A stretch of DNA of 38,467 nt, from contig CANKLZ010000006.1 of NCBI GenBank assembly GCA_947483795.1, positions 1-38,467 of the forward strand. Reading direction: 5' to 3'. The notes under the pieces were generated by a model. The model was not told the origin of the DNA. It saw nothing but the letters and a program-made list of their open reading frames with translations, and made no database searches. Numbering within the stretch: position 1 is the stretch's first letter; every line of letters begins with the position of its first letter. Shown piece after piece: positions 7,968-15,702 of the stretch. The stretch is from Micrococcales bacterium. Lineage in GTDB: Bacteria > Actinomycetota > Actinomycetes > Actinomycetales > Microbacteriaceae. The position numbers were made by a program, and so were the translations under genes.

Positions 7968-9083
7968 ACCTAGGTTGGAAACTACGTAGTCGATTGAATT
8001 AGTTAGTTGCTTGACGTCCTCTAGTTCGGTTGCAGTAAAGGTAGCCACTCGCAGTTGGTTTCTACCAAGTTTTCTATAAGGCTCGGTATCAACGATTCCA
8101 TTACTGCGCAATACTTTGGCAACCTCGGCTGCATCAACTGATTCAGCAAAATCTATTGTTGAAACAACTTGTGAACGGTGCTCAGGGTTAGTAACAAATG
8201 GTGTTGCATAGGAACTAGCCTCAGCCCATGAGTAAAGGTGATCTGAGGCAGCCTTGGTTCTGCTGTCAGCCCAAGCCAACCCACCGCTTTCATTCATCCA
8301 GTCGATTTGTTCTGCCAACAAGAACAAGGTAGCAATGGCAGGAGTATTCAAAGTTTGATTCAAGCGTGAGTTGTCAATTGCTGTCTTTAGAGATAGGAAT
8401 TCAGGGATATATCTATCGGTAGCTGCAATACGTTCTGCTCTTTCAATAGCTGCAGGTGACATGAGGGCAAACCACAATCCTCCGTCGCTGGCAAAGTTCT
8501 TCTGCGGTGCAAAGTAGTAAACGTCTGTCTGCGTAGGATCCAAATCAATACCACCAGCGGCACTGGTTGCATCTGTGAAATATAGAGCGCTACTATCAGC
8601 GCCCGCTACTCTTTGTACCGGAGTCACAACACCGGTTGAGGTTTCATTCTGAGGGTATGCATAGGCTGAGATACCAGCTTCAGCAATCAGGTCTAACCTG
8701 GATCCAACTTCCCCTTGAATAACAGTTGGCTTAGACAACCATGGGGCACTAAGAGATGCTGCAAACTTGGCACCAAATTCACCGTGAACCAATAGTTGAG
8801 ACTTACCTTCGGCAAGGCTGTATGAGGCCACATCCCAGAAGGCTGTTGAACCACCGTTACCTAGGACTATTTCATACCCTGCTGGGTTATGGAATAGATC
8901 CATTAGACCCTCTTGTACTCGCTTGACCAGCTTCTTCACCGGTGCCTGACGATGTGATGTCCCCATTAGGGCCGCACCTTCAGTAGCAAAAGCAGCTATT
9001 TGAGCAGGTCGAATCTTGGAAGGTCCGCAACCGAAACGGCCGTCTTGGGGGAGTAGGTCCTTGGGAATATTTATGGAAGTCAT
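7965..9083 (-). CDS. serC: Phosphoserine transaminase, mycobacterial type
   Basis: A 372-residue PLP-dependent aminotransferase that converts 3-phosphohydroxypyruvate and glutamate to phosphoserine in serine biosynthesis; the family also acts in pyridoxal phosphate synthesis. The N-terminal FGCGPSKIRPAQ motif is specific to the actinobacterial SerC subfamily, and the PLP-binding lysine is K195 in YFAPQKNFASDGG. I use ATG 9081-9083 (TSINIPKDLL...) rather than the longer frame to 9200, because the longer frame crosses the divergent dtxR start and TAAACT lies 7 nt upstream of this ATG. The gene is divergent from dtxR with only 48 nt between them. Confidence 0.95.
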   Translation of the reverse strand: MTSINIPKDLLPQDGRFGCGPSKIRPAQIAAFATEGAALMGTSHRQAPVKKLVKRVQEGLMDLFHNPAGYEIVLGNGGSTAFWDVASYSLAEGKSQLLVHGEFGAKFAASLSAPWLSKPTVIQGEVGSRLDLIAEAGISAYAYPQNETSTGVVTPVQRVAGADSSALYFTDATSAAGGIDLDPTQTDVYYFAPQKNFASDGGLWFALMSPAAIERAERIAATDRYIPEFLSLKTAIDNSRLNQTLNTPAIATLFLLAEQIDWMNESGGLAWADSRTKAASDHLYSWAEASSYATPFVTNPEHRSQVVSTIDFAESVDAAEVAKVLRSNGIVDTEPYRKLGRNQLRVATFTATELEDVKQLTNSIDYVVSNLG

Positions 9084-9090
9084 GTCCAGA

Positions 9091-9096
9091 AGTTTA
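9091..9096 (-). promoter_or_regulatory. Candidate -10 box (TAAACT) for serC
   Basis: TAAACT is 7 nt before ATG 9081-9083 on the minus strand, consistent with a leaderless serC mRNA. There is no Shine-Dalgarno in the intervening bases. Confidence 0.45.
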
Positions 9097-9119
9097 GTAG
9101 TGCAATGCCACTTACGATT

Positions 9120-9125
9120 TAGGCT
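9120..9125 (+). promoter_or_regulatory. Candidate -10 box (TAGGCT) for dtxR
   Basis: TAGGCT lies 6 nt before the GTG start at 9132. The same 12-mer TAGGCTTATCAG recurs at 18289-18300 ahead of an MFS gene. No Shine-Dalgarno precedes the GTG, so leaderless translation is the simplest reading. Confidence 0.45.
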
Positions 9126-9131
9126 TATCAG

Positions 9132-9812
9132 GTGACTGATTTGATTGACACCACCGAGATGTATCTTCGAACCATTTTGGAACTCGAAGAAGAAGGCCAT
9201 GTGCCGCTGCGTGCTCGAATCTCTGAACGACTAGATCACTCAGGACCAACGGTTTCAGAAACTGTTGCTCGAATGGAAAAGAATGGGTTAGTCGTTGTAA
9301 GTGGAGATCGTCATCTTGAACTGACCACCGAGGGTCGTCACCTAGCCATCGAAGTGATGCGTAAACATCGTCTAGCCGAACTGCTTTTGGCTAACGTCAT
9401 CGGTTTGGATTGGCATCTGGTCCATGAGGAGGCTTGTCGCTGGGAGCACGTGATGAGCGAGCAGGTTGAACTAAAGATACTTGAGTTAGTAAAAGATGTT
9501 GAGATATCTCCCTTTGGTAACCCAATTCCTGGCCTAGAACACTTGGGCAGAGGTGAATCCACTGCTCTAGGTGAGAAAGTCACACCTCTTATAGAGCTAC
9601 TTGATGTTGAAGTAATAGTAAAAAGAATTGCTGAGCCGCTTCAAGGTTATTCAGATGCACTAGCTCACCTCAAGGCTGCCCAAGTAGTGCCAGGGGCCAA
9701 AATCAGGGCTACTCAGGCTACCGACAGGGTGTTGGTAGCCACCTCTGATGGCGTGAATTCGGTTAGCCTCACCGCTTTTGACGTGGCACATATATATGTT
9801 ATTCCTGCGTAA
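9132..9812 (+). CDS. dtxR: DtxR/IdeR-family metal-dependent repressor (iron type)
   Basis: A 226-residue regulator with GTG start at 9132. Residues 1-65 form the winged helix, about 66-140 the metal-binding/dimerisation domain, and the C-terminal part is an SH3-like domain. Every classical DtxR ligand falls at the canonical number: M10, H79, E83, H98, C102, E105 and H106. Cys at 102 and the SH3 domain argue for an Fe(II)-dependent DtxR/IdeR rather than a manganese MntR. It would repress iron-uptake genes when iron is replete. It is divergent from serC, and the start is set by TAGGCT 6 nt upstream with no SD, suggesting leaderless expression. Confidence 0.93.
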   Translation: MTDLIDTTEMYLRTILELEEEGHVPLRARISERLDHSGPTVSETVARMEKNGLVVVSGDRHLELTTEGRHLAIEVMRKHRLAELLLANVIGLDWHLVHEEACRWEHVMSEQVELKILELVKDVEISPFGNPIPGLEHLGRGESTALGEKVTPLIELLDVEVIVKRIAEPLQGYSDALAHLKAAQVVPGAKIRATQATDRVLVATSDGVNSVSLTAFDVAHIYVIPA

Positions 9813-9870
9813 ACACTGGGTTTTAGGCCCTTTAGGGCTATGGATAATGTTTTTACCTCTATTTTCGGGG

Positions 9871-9990
9871 TAAACTCGAAGAACCTTGGATAACCAACCT
9901 GGCCAGGGTGCGAATCGAGGTCAACTTGATCTCAAATTTTTAGTTGTTCGCATAAGACTTGGTTTCAACCAAAGAATTAGTTAGGAGGAT
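9871..9990 (+). promoter_or_regulatory. Structured leader of the C40 peptidase gene; candidate c-di-AMP (ydaO-type) riboswitch
   Basis: The leader before the NlpC/P60 gene holds several pairings: CTCGA (9875-9879) with TCGAG (9915-9919); GAGGTCA (9917-9923) with TGATCTC (9927-9933); the palindrome CCTGGCCAGG (9898-9907); and TTGGTT (9959-9964) with AACCAA (9967-9972). A second AACCAA at 9892-9897 could compete for the same TTGGTT, and GAG at 9917-9919 is shared by two stems, so alternative folds exist. GAACC and GGGTGCGAATC resemble conserved ydaO-yuaA core segments, and c-di-AMP riboswitches commonly precede actinobacterial C40 peptidase genes. I could not run a covariance search. Confidence 0.45.
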
Positions 9991-9995
9991 ATGTT

Positions 9996-10895
9996 TTGAC
10001 CGATAAGCCAACCGGACGCCGTCGCGCTGATGTTGAAATTAATGTCCTCGAATCTTTTGAACTTCGCAGTCGCAGATCCATCAGGGAAAGCGAAAGAAAG
10101 CGCAAAACCAGAGCTTCCCTAAAAGCTGAAAAAAGAGCAGCCAAACTAGACCGTAAATTCTTCGCAGCTAACCCTCCTGGTGTTATGGATGCAACTGGAA
10201 ATGTTGTCAAAGCAGTCGCCAAAATCCCATTCCGCAAACGAGCAGAGGTCAAATCTGCTCTAGTTATGAGCGTTATCGCTGGAGTAACGGCAACTGCCAC
10301 TTTGCCCGCCTATGCTTACAGCCCAGCTGTGACAGCTATCTCAGGTTTGGCTTCAAACTCTTCAGGTGCCGAAGGCGAAGCTCAGAGCCTAGCCATTGCT
10401 CGTGATGCAACTATCAGCTACGAACGTGGATCCTTTGGAATCATGTCTGCTAATGACCTTCAGCGTTTAACAGACAGAAACAACTACCGCGGCTACACAG
10501 GTCTAACTGCCTTCGATCTAGCAGCTAACCCTAAGTACTCTGAGCTCAACCCAGATGACATCATGAAGGTTTCTGCCAAGTATGTAGGTGTTCCTTACAT
10601 CCTCGGTGGTGAACTACCTACCGGTTTGGACTGTTCAGGTTATGTCCGCCTAGTCTTTGCTGAGTTCGGTGTCCTACTGCCACACTCTGTAAATGCCCAA
10701 GCAGCTCATCCTAGAATCAAGAGAATCAATAAGGCTGATGCCAGACCTGGTGATCTAGTAATCATGAGTAACCACAGCCACGATGGCATCTATGCAGGTT
10801 CAGGTATGTTCTATCACGCCCCAAGACCAGGTGACCGAGTGAAGTTGGCTCCAATCTTCACCCCGAATGTCTATTACGCACGAGTAATTGACTAA
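9996..10895 (+). CDS. Membrane-anchored NlpC/P60 (C40) peptidoglycan peptidase
   Basis: A 299-residue protein starting at TTG 9996 behind GGAGG (9984-9988). The upstream ATG at 9991 is out of frame and reads only ATG TTT TGA. The first 80 residues are very basic, followed by one membrane segment (about 86-106) ending in an Ala-rich AYAYS, a linker, and a C-terminal NlpC/P60 domain (about 190-299). Catalytic residues visible are C213 in LDCSGYV, H262 in HDGIYAG, and H274. Such enzymes cleave gamma-D-Glu-diaminoacyl or related bonds in peptidoglycan stem peptides during growth and division. The TM segment is either an uncleaved anchor or a signal with an unusually long basic n-region. Confidence 0.92.
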   Translation: MTDKPTGRRRADVEINVLESFELRSRRSIRESERKRKTRASLKAEKRAAKLDRKFFAANPPGVMDATGNVVKAVAKIPFRKRAEVKSALVMSVIAGVTATATLPAYAYSPAVTAISGLASNSSGAEGEAQSLAIARDATISYERGSFGIMSANDLQRLTDRNNYRGYTGLTAFDLAANPKYSELNPDDIMKVSAKYVGVPYILGGELPTGLDCSGYVRLVFAEFGVLLPHSVNAQAAHPRIKRINKADARPGDLVIMSNHSHDGIYAGSGMFYHAPRPGDRVKLAPIFTPNVYYARVID

Positions 10896-10971
10896 AAACA
10901 TCACCAATTCTTAACCTTTGATTATGGTGTGTTTCATAGCCTTATTGGCCTTAAAGTCGTAACCTTTTCCC

Positions 10972-10988
10972 AAGTCAACTTTTGACTT
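10972..10988 (+). promoter_or_regulatory. Perfect inverted repeat just upstream of the small-ORF ribosome binding site
   Basis: AAGTCAA (10972-10978) and TTGACTT (10982-10988) form a perfect 7-nt inverted repeat with a 3-nt centre, ending 2 nt before AAAGGAG, the Shine-Dalgarno of the 26-codon ORF. It may be an operator or an RNA hairpin regulating that ORF. Confidence 0.5.
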
Positions 10989-11003
10989 TGAAAGGAGAAA
11001 CTA

Positions 11004-11084
11004 ATGGATGCCTTCCCTGTGCCTGCCAAGCATGAGTTTGCTCATCTTCACGTAGTTTGTCCATGTCAAAGTTTCTCTGCCTAA
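11004..11084 (+). CDS. 26-residue small ORF with Cys-Pro-Cys motif
   Basis: ATG 11004 to TAA 11082-11084 encodes 26 residues, beginning MDAFPVPAKHEF and ending in VVCPCQSFSA, with three His and two Cys (CPC). Support for translation: a strong AAAGGAG Shine-Dalgarno 7 nt upstream, an inverted repeat before it, and an intrinsic terminator beginning at the base after the stop codon, so the ORF fills a self-contained transcription unit. I do not recognise the peptide. It might be a free small protein (the CPC/His residues could bind metal), a leader peptide for attenuation of the downstream HNH gene, or part of a dual-function small RNA. Coding is probable, function unknown. Confidence 0.6.
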   Translation: MDAFPVPAKHEFAHLHVVCPCQSFSA

Positions 11085-11118
11085 ACGCGTTACCGAATAC
11101 GGTGACGCGTTTTTTGTT
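11085..11118 (+). terminator. Intrinsic terminator directly after the 26-codon ORF
   Basis: ACGCGTTACCG (11086-11096) pairs with CGGTGACGCGT (11100-11110) through 11 bp with one G-U pair, followed by a run of six or more T residues. The stem begins 1-2 nt after the small ORF's stop codon, so ribosome position at the stop could influence hairpin formation. Confidence 0.85.
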
Positions 11119-11143
11119 TGAGCGGAAGTAGACCGAAACGAAA

Positions 11144-11162
11144 ACCTGCAATCCGTGCAGGT
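11144..11162 (+). promoter_or_regulatory. Hairpin in the HNH gene leader
   Basis: ACCTGCA (11144-11150) and TGCAGGT (11156-11162) are perfectly complementary around a 5-nt loop, ending about 9 nt before the GAAGGA Shine-Dalgarno of the HNH gene. No T tract follows, so it is not a terminator; it may be a regulatory or stabilising stem. Confidence 0.4.
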
Positions 11163-11182
11163 GATTTCTTGAAGGATGCAAA

Positions 11183-11686
11183 ATGAGAACACTAGTTTTG
11201 AATGCCGGTTATGAGCCACTGGGTGTGGTCTCATTCAAGCGAGCAATTATTTTAGTACTGAACAAGAAGGCCACAGTCCTAGAGGGCTCAGCTGAAATCA
11301 AAGTTCACAGTGCAAGCAATGAATACGATCTGCCGTCTGTGATTCTTTTGAGCAGATATGTAAGAGTGCCGGGGTCTAGACACATTCCTCTTTCAAGAAG
11401 AGGAGTGCTCAGAAGAGATGCTCACCGCTGTGCCTATTGCAAGCGAGCTGCCAATACGGTTGACCACGTTCAACCTAAATCAAAAGGTGGCACAGACTCT
11501 TGGGAAAACCTAGTTGCTGCGTGTCTCAGGTGTAACAACCTCAAAGGGGATAAAACTCTAAAGGAAATTGGTTGGGAGTTATCCTTCACTCCTAAGATGC
11601 CAACCGGAGGAGCTTGGCTTATCAGGGGTGCGGAAAAGCTTGAACCAGAGTGGGATGAGTACTTAGCATTACCTCAAGCTGCCTAA
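11183..11686 (+). CDS. HNH endonuclease
   Basis: A 167-residue actinobacterial HNH-family protein starting at ATG 11183 behind GAAGGA. The N-terminal RTLVLNAGYEPLGVVSFKRA segment is typical of this widespread subfamily. The nuclease core shows zinc-knuckle C83-x2-C86 (HRCAYCK), the catalytic D94-H95 (TVDHVQP), SWENL near 107, and the second knuckle C114-x2-C117-N118. These proteins are presumed metal-dependent nucleases; their target is not established. It sits downstream of the terminated 26-codon ORF unit, and its stop codon ends 4 nt from the 3' end of the convergent tRNA-Arg gene. Confidence 0.93.
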   Translation: MRTLVLNAGYEPLGVVSFKRAIILVLNKKATVLEGSAEIKVHSASNEYDLPSVILLSRYVRVPGSRHIPLSRRGVLRRDAHRCAYCKRAANTVDHVQPKSKGGTDSWENLVAACLRCNNLKGDKTLKEIGWELSFTPKMPTGGAWLIRGAEKLEPEWDEYLALPQAA

Positions 11687-11690
11687 TCGG

Positions 11691-11762
11691 TGCCCCCGAG
11701 AAGAATCGAACTTCCGCACATGGTTTAGGAAACCAATGCTCTATCCACTGAGCTACGAGGGC
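11691..11762 (-). tRNA. tRNA-Arg(CCU)
   Basis: A full cloverleaf can be drawn on the minus strand: acceptor GCCCTCG/CGGGGGC with one wobble pair, D stem GCTC/GAGC, anticodon stem TTGGT/ACCAT with loop TTCCTAA giving anticodon CCT, a 4-nt variable loop, T arm GGAAG-TTCGATT-CTTCT, and discriminator A. It reads AGG codons. The CCA end is not encoded. Confidence 0.95.
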
Positions 11763-11847
11763 AAATCTCTTCACCAGAGTCAAACTTACCCGAATCCAGC
11801 CCAGCCTACGATGTTCGTGAAAGCGTAAAAGTTAGGCTAGGTCTCTA

Positions 11848-14800
11848 ATGAGTGAACAAGATAGAACCCAAGAGCAATACAACCAATGGCTTCAAGAGAT
11901 AAGAGGCATTGGTGGAGCTAACCCGCTAACCAACCTCGACTTGGATGTACTAGGTCTGGTAAACCTTGAGAAATCTCATCCAGTTGGTTTATCACTCTTT
12001 ACTAAAAGCCACAGAGGGCTACTAGCGAATCTGGTTCGAGACCCAATTGCTTATTCAAAGGCTCTAACTGAAGCTCGACACATTAAAATCAAGAGTGAAC
12101 GACTAACCGCCAACTTTGGGCTCGAGACTATATGCCTGCTCTCAGGCGCAATAGATTTTCGAACAATAAATCTAGACCTTCGAATCCCAGCGATGATGTG
12201 GCCAGCAGAGCTGATCCGCAGAGGTTCAGATTTTGAATTAGTGCTTGTAGGTGAGCCTTTTGTTAATCCTGAACTTGTAGCGACTTTGAAGAAACACTTT
12301 CAAATAGATCTTGATGTTCAAAAGCTGAACCGTGTTTATCGAGAATCAACCGATTTAGTTCCGATTACCTTGCTTAGCTTTTTAGCGGATGTGACCAAAG
12401 GAATTCCCGAACTTGAGATTCAACGAACGCTGGCGCTTACCAATGCCGTAACTGCACCAACCTTGATGTTGAATGAGCTGCCTAGTTCACCTAACTCTTT
12501 TGTTTCCAAGATTGCTCTTGGTGAAACCATCGTGGAAGAAACTGAAGACTTACCAGAGGTGCTACTTGCCGCCAACGCAGACTCAAACCAAACTCATATC
12601 ATCAAACGTGCAGTTGCTGGAGAATCCTTTGCAGTTGAGGCCTTACCTGGAACTGGCTATACCCAGACAGTTGCCAATATCTTGGCTGCTTTATCGGCAA
12701 CAGGAAAAAGAGCTTTAGTTATAGCTCCAAGAAGACAAACTCTCAACGAACTCTCCAGCCGTCTTACTCAGGCCGGACTATCTGGTTTGATGGTCCGTTC
12801 ATATTCTGCCTGGCTAGATATTGTGAGTGCCCTTTCAAGATACGAAAAAGCAACTCCTGCCAATCTGCAAGATGCGGCGGTTGCTAGAGACACAGCCGCT
12901 GAGAAGCTAGCCGAGTATCAAGATTCTTTGACTGTAAGCCACCCAGTTCTAGGAATAAGCATCTCTGATGCTCTAGCCAAACTAGCTGAACTAAGTTCAC
13001 TACCTAAGCCTCCTAAAACCAATGCTCGCATCTCAGGGTCTGCTCTTTTTGAAACTAGGAATAGATCAGCCGCTATTGCGCTTTTGCACGAAGCTGTTGA
13101 ACTGGGCGAGTTTGAACTATCCGTTCAATCAAGTCCCTGGGCCAACTCTCGTTTCGAAGATCCAACCGAAGTGCCGAGAGTTCTGTCTCTGGCTAGCCGA
13201 CTAGCAGATGAGGTTTTGCCATCATTTGGCCAACGGCTAGATGAAATCTCTAAGCAAGTCCACTTCCCATATGCACTCAATGTTGCCCAATGGGGAGAAT
13301 ACCTTCGACTTTTGATTAGCATCCGTGGAACCTTAGACAGATTCCGCCCAGATGTGTTTGATAGACCACTTACTGATCTCATAACTGCTACCAGTCCACG
13401 TCGTGAAAAGAACGGCATGTCAGGTAAAACCAGAAGAGCACTGAGTAAGCATGCCAAAGAGTATGTTCGAGCCGGAGTATCAGTCACAGACCTACATGTT
13501 GCCTTGCTACAAATAGAAGAGCAAGCTCAGCAGTGGAAAGAACTCTGCAGCGAACCTATCCTGCCGAATGTTCCGTTGGGACTTGATGACGCTCAAGTTA
13601 TCTACCAATCTTTGGTAGCTGATCTAATCAAGTTAGATTCGCATTTAGATCAACACTCAGACCGACTAAACCTGATTGAGTTACCAATTAGTGAACTAAG
13701 TGCAAAGCTACGAGCTCTTGCCACAGAAACAGGCCCACTAGATAATCTGGTCGCTAAGAATGATCTTAGGAAGCGAGTTCAAGACGCTGGGCTTACTTCG
13801 TTAGTGAGATCGCTTGCTGCCAATGGTGCACGCAACGAATCCTTAATTGCCGAATTCGATCAGTGCTGGTGGCTCTCTGCTCTTGAGTATCTGCTAGTGG
13901 GAGATAATGCATTCACCTCATACACTCCTGAACTGATAGCGCAACTAGAGTCACAGTTTGTAACAGCCGATGAACGCTTACTCCTGGAATCTCGAAGAGA
14001 GATTTCTTTTAGAACGGCTAGACGCTGGAACCAGGCAGTTCAAGATTTACCGCTGGAAGTCGAAGCTATAAGAGCCTTGCTCAAGGAAAGGGTTTCTTCA
14101 CTTCCGGTTATGACTAGAAGTGCTAGAAAGCTCTGGCCTAATCTCGTCTCTCACGTTGCCTCCAGCCCCTATGAGCTTCCTGTTGAACTACTTCAAGAAA
14201 AAGCTTTTGACGTTGTGATCATCATGGATGCTTCCGGCACAACAATTGCAGAGAACCTATCTGGACTAATGCGAGCAAGGCAGGTAATCACCTTTGGCGA
14301 TCCAATGATTGCTGAACCAAATGGCTTTGAAGTCGAGTGGCAACTGTCGCTCAAATCCAGAGCACCGGAAGCCCCTAGTGCTTTTGATGTGATTAGTTCC
14401 ATCTTCGGTAGAGAGGTTCTCAAGCGTTCCTATCGATTAAAGGGTCAACTGTTTAGTCAACTAATCAATAAAGAGTTTTATCAGGGCAGGTTAGAGGTTG
14501 AACCAACCGCTAATGAGTTTGATGGTAAGTCAGCACTTGAACTGGTCATAGTAAATGGTGAAAACCGGACTTTAGGAAATAAGAGTGCGAGCACCGAATC
14601 CCCAGTTGCTGAGGTAGAGAAGGTCATTGAACTAGTTCTGGACCATGTTAGACACTCACCGGAGCAGTCGCTACTGGTAGTCAGTGCAAGTGCGGTTCAT
14701 GTTGAGAACCTGCACATAGCTTTGCAAGACGCTATCGAGTTACACCCTGATTTGATGGAATTCTTTGAAAAGCATGGCCGCGAAAAATTTGAGATAGCAA

Positions 14801-15498
14801 CACTAGCTGATCTCAACCACAGACTCGCAGACCGGATTGTCTTCACCATAGGCTTTGGTAGAACCTCTCAAGGAAAACTACTCTCACACTTTGGTTTACT
14901 CAATGAACCAGAATCTAGAAGATGGCTTGCCAATATGTTGGTAAGCGCTCGCTATCAACTAACTATTGTCAGCTGCTTTAGCGCCTATGACCTACCTGAG
15001 CTAGGTCCAGAAGGAGCTACCGCCTATCTTTCCACTTTGCTTCGACCTATTTATAACGACTCAGTTGAAACAGACACCTTCGAATCAGACCCAATGCTTG
15101 CCGATCTCTCCAGAAGGCTGAAGCGCTTTGGCATTCGAGTTGTCGAAGGCTTTGGCGAGCGAATTCCATTAGTGGCTTCATTTGGTAACCAATCACTGAT
15201 AGTTGAACCTGACTGGGCTAACTCAGATCTCACTCTCACCGAAAGAATTAGATTACGCCCAGCGCTACTTAGGTCACTCGGGTGGGGCTACCAGAGAGTT
15301 TATTCATTCGAAGTGTTCAGTGATCCTCAGGCAGTAGCCGAAAGAATAGCTATTCGACTTGGCGTTGAGATAACTCCAACAATGTTGAATACCCAAGCGG
15401 TTCCTCGGGTGCATGAAGATACCGATGCGGCCTGGGGAGATTCAAACAGTTCAAATGATGACAGGCTCAGACAAGACAAGCCACCGCACTGGGGCTAG
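11848..15498 (+). CDS. Large SF1-like helicase protein with degenerate Walker motifs and C-terminal MTES_1575-type domain
   Basis: A 1216-residue protein. The Walker A position reads ALPGTGYTQT (265-274), with Tyr271 where the catalytic Lys is expected; the Walker B position reads FDVVIIMDASGTT, with Met793-Asp794 in place of Asp-Glu; the GDP motif (GDPMIAEP) lacks the usual K-Q-L. The C-terminal region around RLRPALLRSLGWGYQRVYSF and SDPQAVAERI matches the REase_MTES_1575 domain, and the extreme C-terminus PPHWG is typical of this actinobacterial family. Related proteins are annotated as DNA helicases or AAA ATPases; here ATP hydrolysis is doubtful. The ATG is preceded by TAGGCT 9 nt upstream. 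The stop overlaps that of the convergent FmdB gene. Confidence 0.85.
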   Translation: MSEQDRTQEQYNQWLQEIRGIGGANPLTNLDLDVLGLVNLEKSHPVGLSLFTKSHRGLLANLVRDPIAYSKALTEARHIKIKSERLTANFGLETICLLSGAIDFRTINLDLRIPAMMWPAELIRRGSDFELVLVGEPFVNPELVATLKKHFQIDLDVQKLNRVYRESTDLVPITLLSFLADVTKGIPELEIQRTLALTNAVTAPTLMLNELPSSPNSFVSKIALGETIVEETEDLPEVLLAANADSNQTHIIKRAVAGESFAVEALPGTGYTQTVANILAALSATGKRALVIAPRRQTLNELSSRLTQAGLSGLMVRSYSAWLDIVSALSRYEKATPANLQDAAVARDTAAEKLAEYQDSLTVSHPVLGISISDALAKLAELSSLPKPPKTNARISGSALFETRNRSAAIALLHEAVELGEFELSVQSSPWANSRFEDPTEVPRVLSLASRLADEVLPSFGQRLDEISKQVHFPYALNVAQWGEYLRLLISIRGTLDRFRPDVFDRPLTDLITATSPRREKNGMSGKTRRALSKHAKEYVRAGVSVTDLHVALLQIEEQAQQWKELCSEPILPNVPLGLDDAQVIYQSLVADLIKLDSHLDQHSDRLNLIELPISELSAKLRALATETGPLDNLVAKNDLRKRVQDAGLTSLVRSLAANGARNESLIAEFDQCWWLSALEYLLVGDNAFTSYTPELIAQLESQFVTADERLLLESRREISFRTARRWNQAVQDLPLEVEAIRALLKERVSSLPVMTRSARKLWPNLVSHVASSPYELPVELLQEKAFDVVIIMDASGTTIAENLSGLMRARQVITFGDPMIAEPNGFEVEWQLSLKSRAPEAPSAFDVISSIFGREVLKRSYRLKGQLFSQLINKEFYQGRLEVEPTANEFDGKSALELVIVNGENRTLGNKSASTESPVAEVEKVIELVLDHVRHSPEQSLLVVSASAVHVENLHIALQDAIELHPDLMEFFEKHGREKFEIATLADLNHRLADRIVFTIGFGRTSQGKLLSHFGLLNEPESRRWLANMLVSARYQLTIVSCFSAYDLPELGPEGATAYLSTLLRPIYNDSVETDTFESDPMLADLSRRLKRFGIRVVEGFGERIPLVASFGNQSLIVEPDWANSDLTLTERIRLRPALLRSLGWGYQRVYSFEVFSDPQAVAERIAIRLGVEITPTMLNTQAVPRVHEDTDAAWGDSNSSNDDRLRQDKPPHWG

Positions 15499-15698
15499 TT
15501 ATCTTTTTTAGGTGGCGCAGGTGTTGCACTGTCTGTTTTATAGAAACCTGAACCCTTAAAAGTAATCCCCACTTTGCCAAACACTTTCTGCACTTCACCC
15601 TTACATTCTGGGCAGTTGGCAATGGCATCGTCAGTGATCGATTGTTGAACATCGAACACGTGAGCACATTTAGTGCACTTATAGGAATAGGTGGGCAT
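15495..15698 (-). CDS. FmdB-family zinc ribbon protein
   Basis: A 67-residue protein beginning MPTYSYKCTKC, the signature of the FmdB/CxxC_CxxC_SSSS putative regulatory family. Two knuckles, C8-x2-C11 and C29-x2-C32, should hold one zinc ion; a flexible Ala/Pro/Lys-rich tail follows. FmdB was named for a putative regulator of amide utilisation, but for most homologues the role is unknown. Its stop overlaps the helicase stop by 4 nt in convergent orientation. It begins 4 nt after the 5-FCL gene end on the same strand and is probably co-transcribed with it, a frequent actinobacterial pairing. Confidence 0.93.
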   Translation of the reverse strand: MPTYSYKCTKCAHVFDVQQSITDDAIANCPECKGEVQKVFGKVGITFKGSGFYKTDSATPAPPKKDN

Positions 15699-15702
15699 CT
15701 GA

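Noticed and set aside
9081-9200. N-terminal extension of serC to 9200
   Set aside because: The extra 39 residues resemble no SerC, run through the divergent dtxR start, and a -10 box lies 7 nt before the chosen ATG.
9824-9840. Intrinsic terminator after dtxR (TAGGCCC TTTA GGGCTA)
   Set aside because: The stem is short with a bulge and the T run starts about 8 nt later; it could equally be promoter sequence.
10975-11234. Minus-strand frames over the small-ORF cassette and HNH start
   Set aside because: They cross a strong plus-strand terminator and HNH start and look unlike protein.
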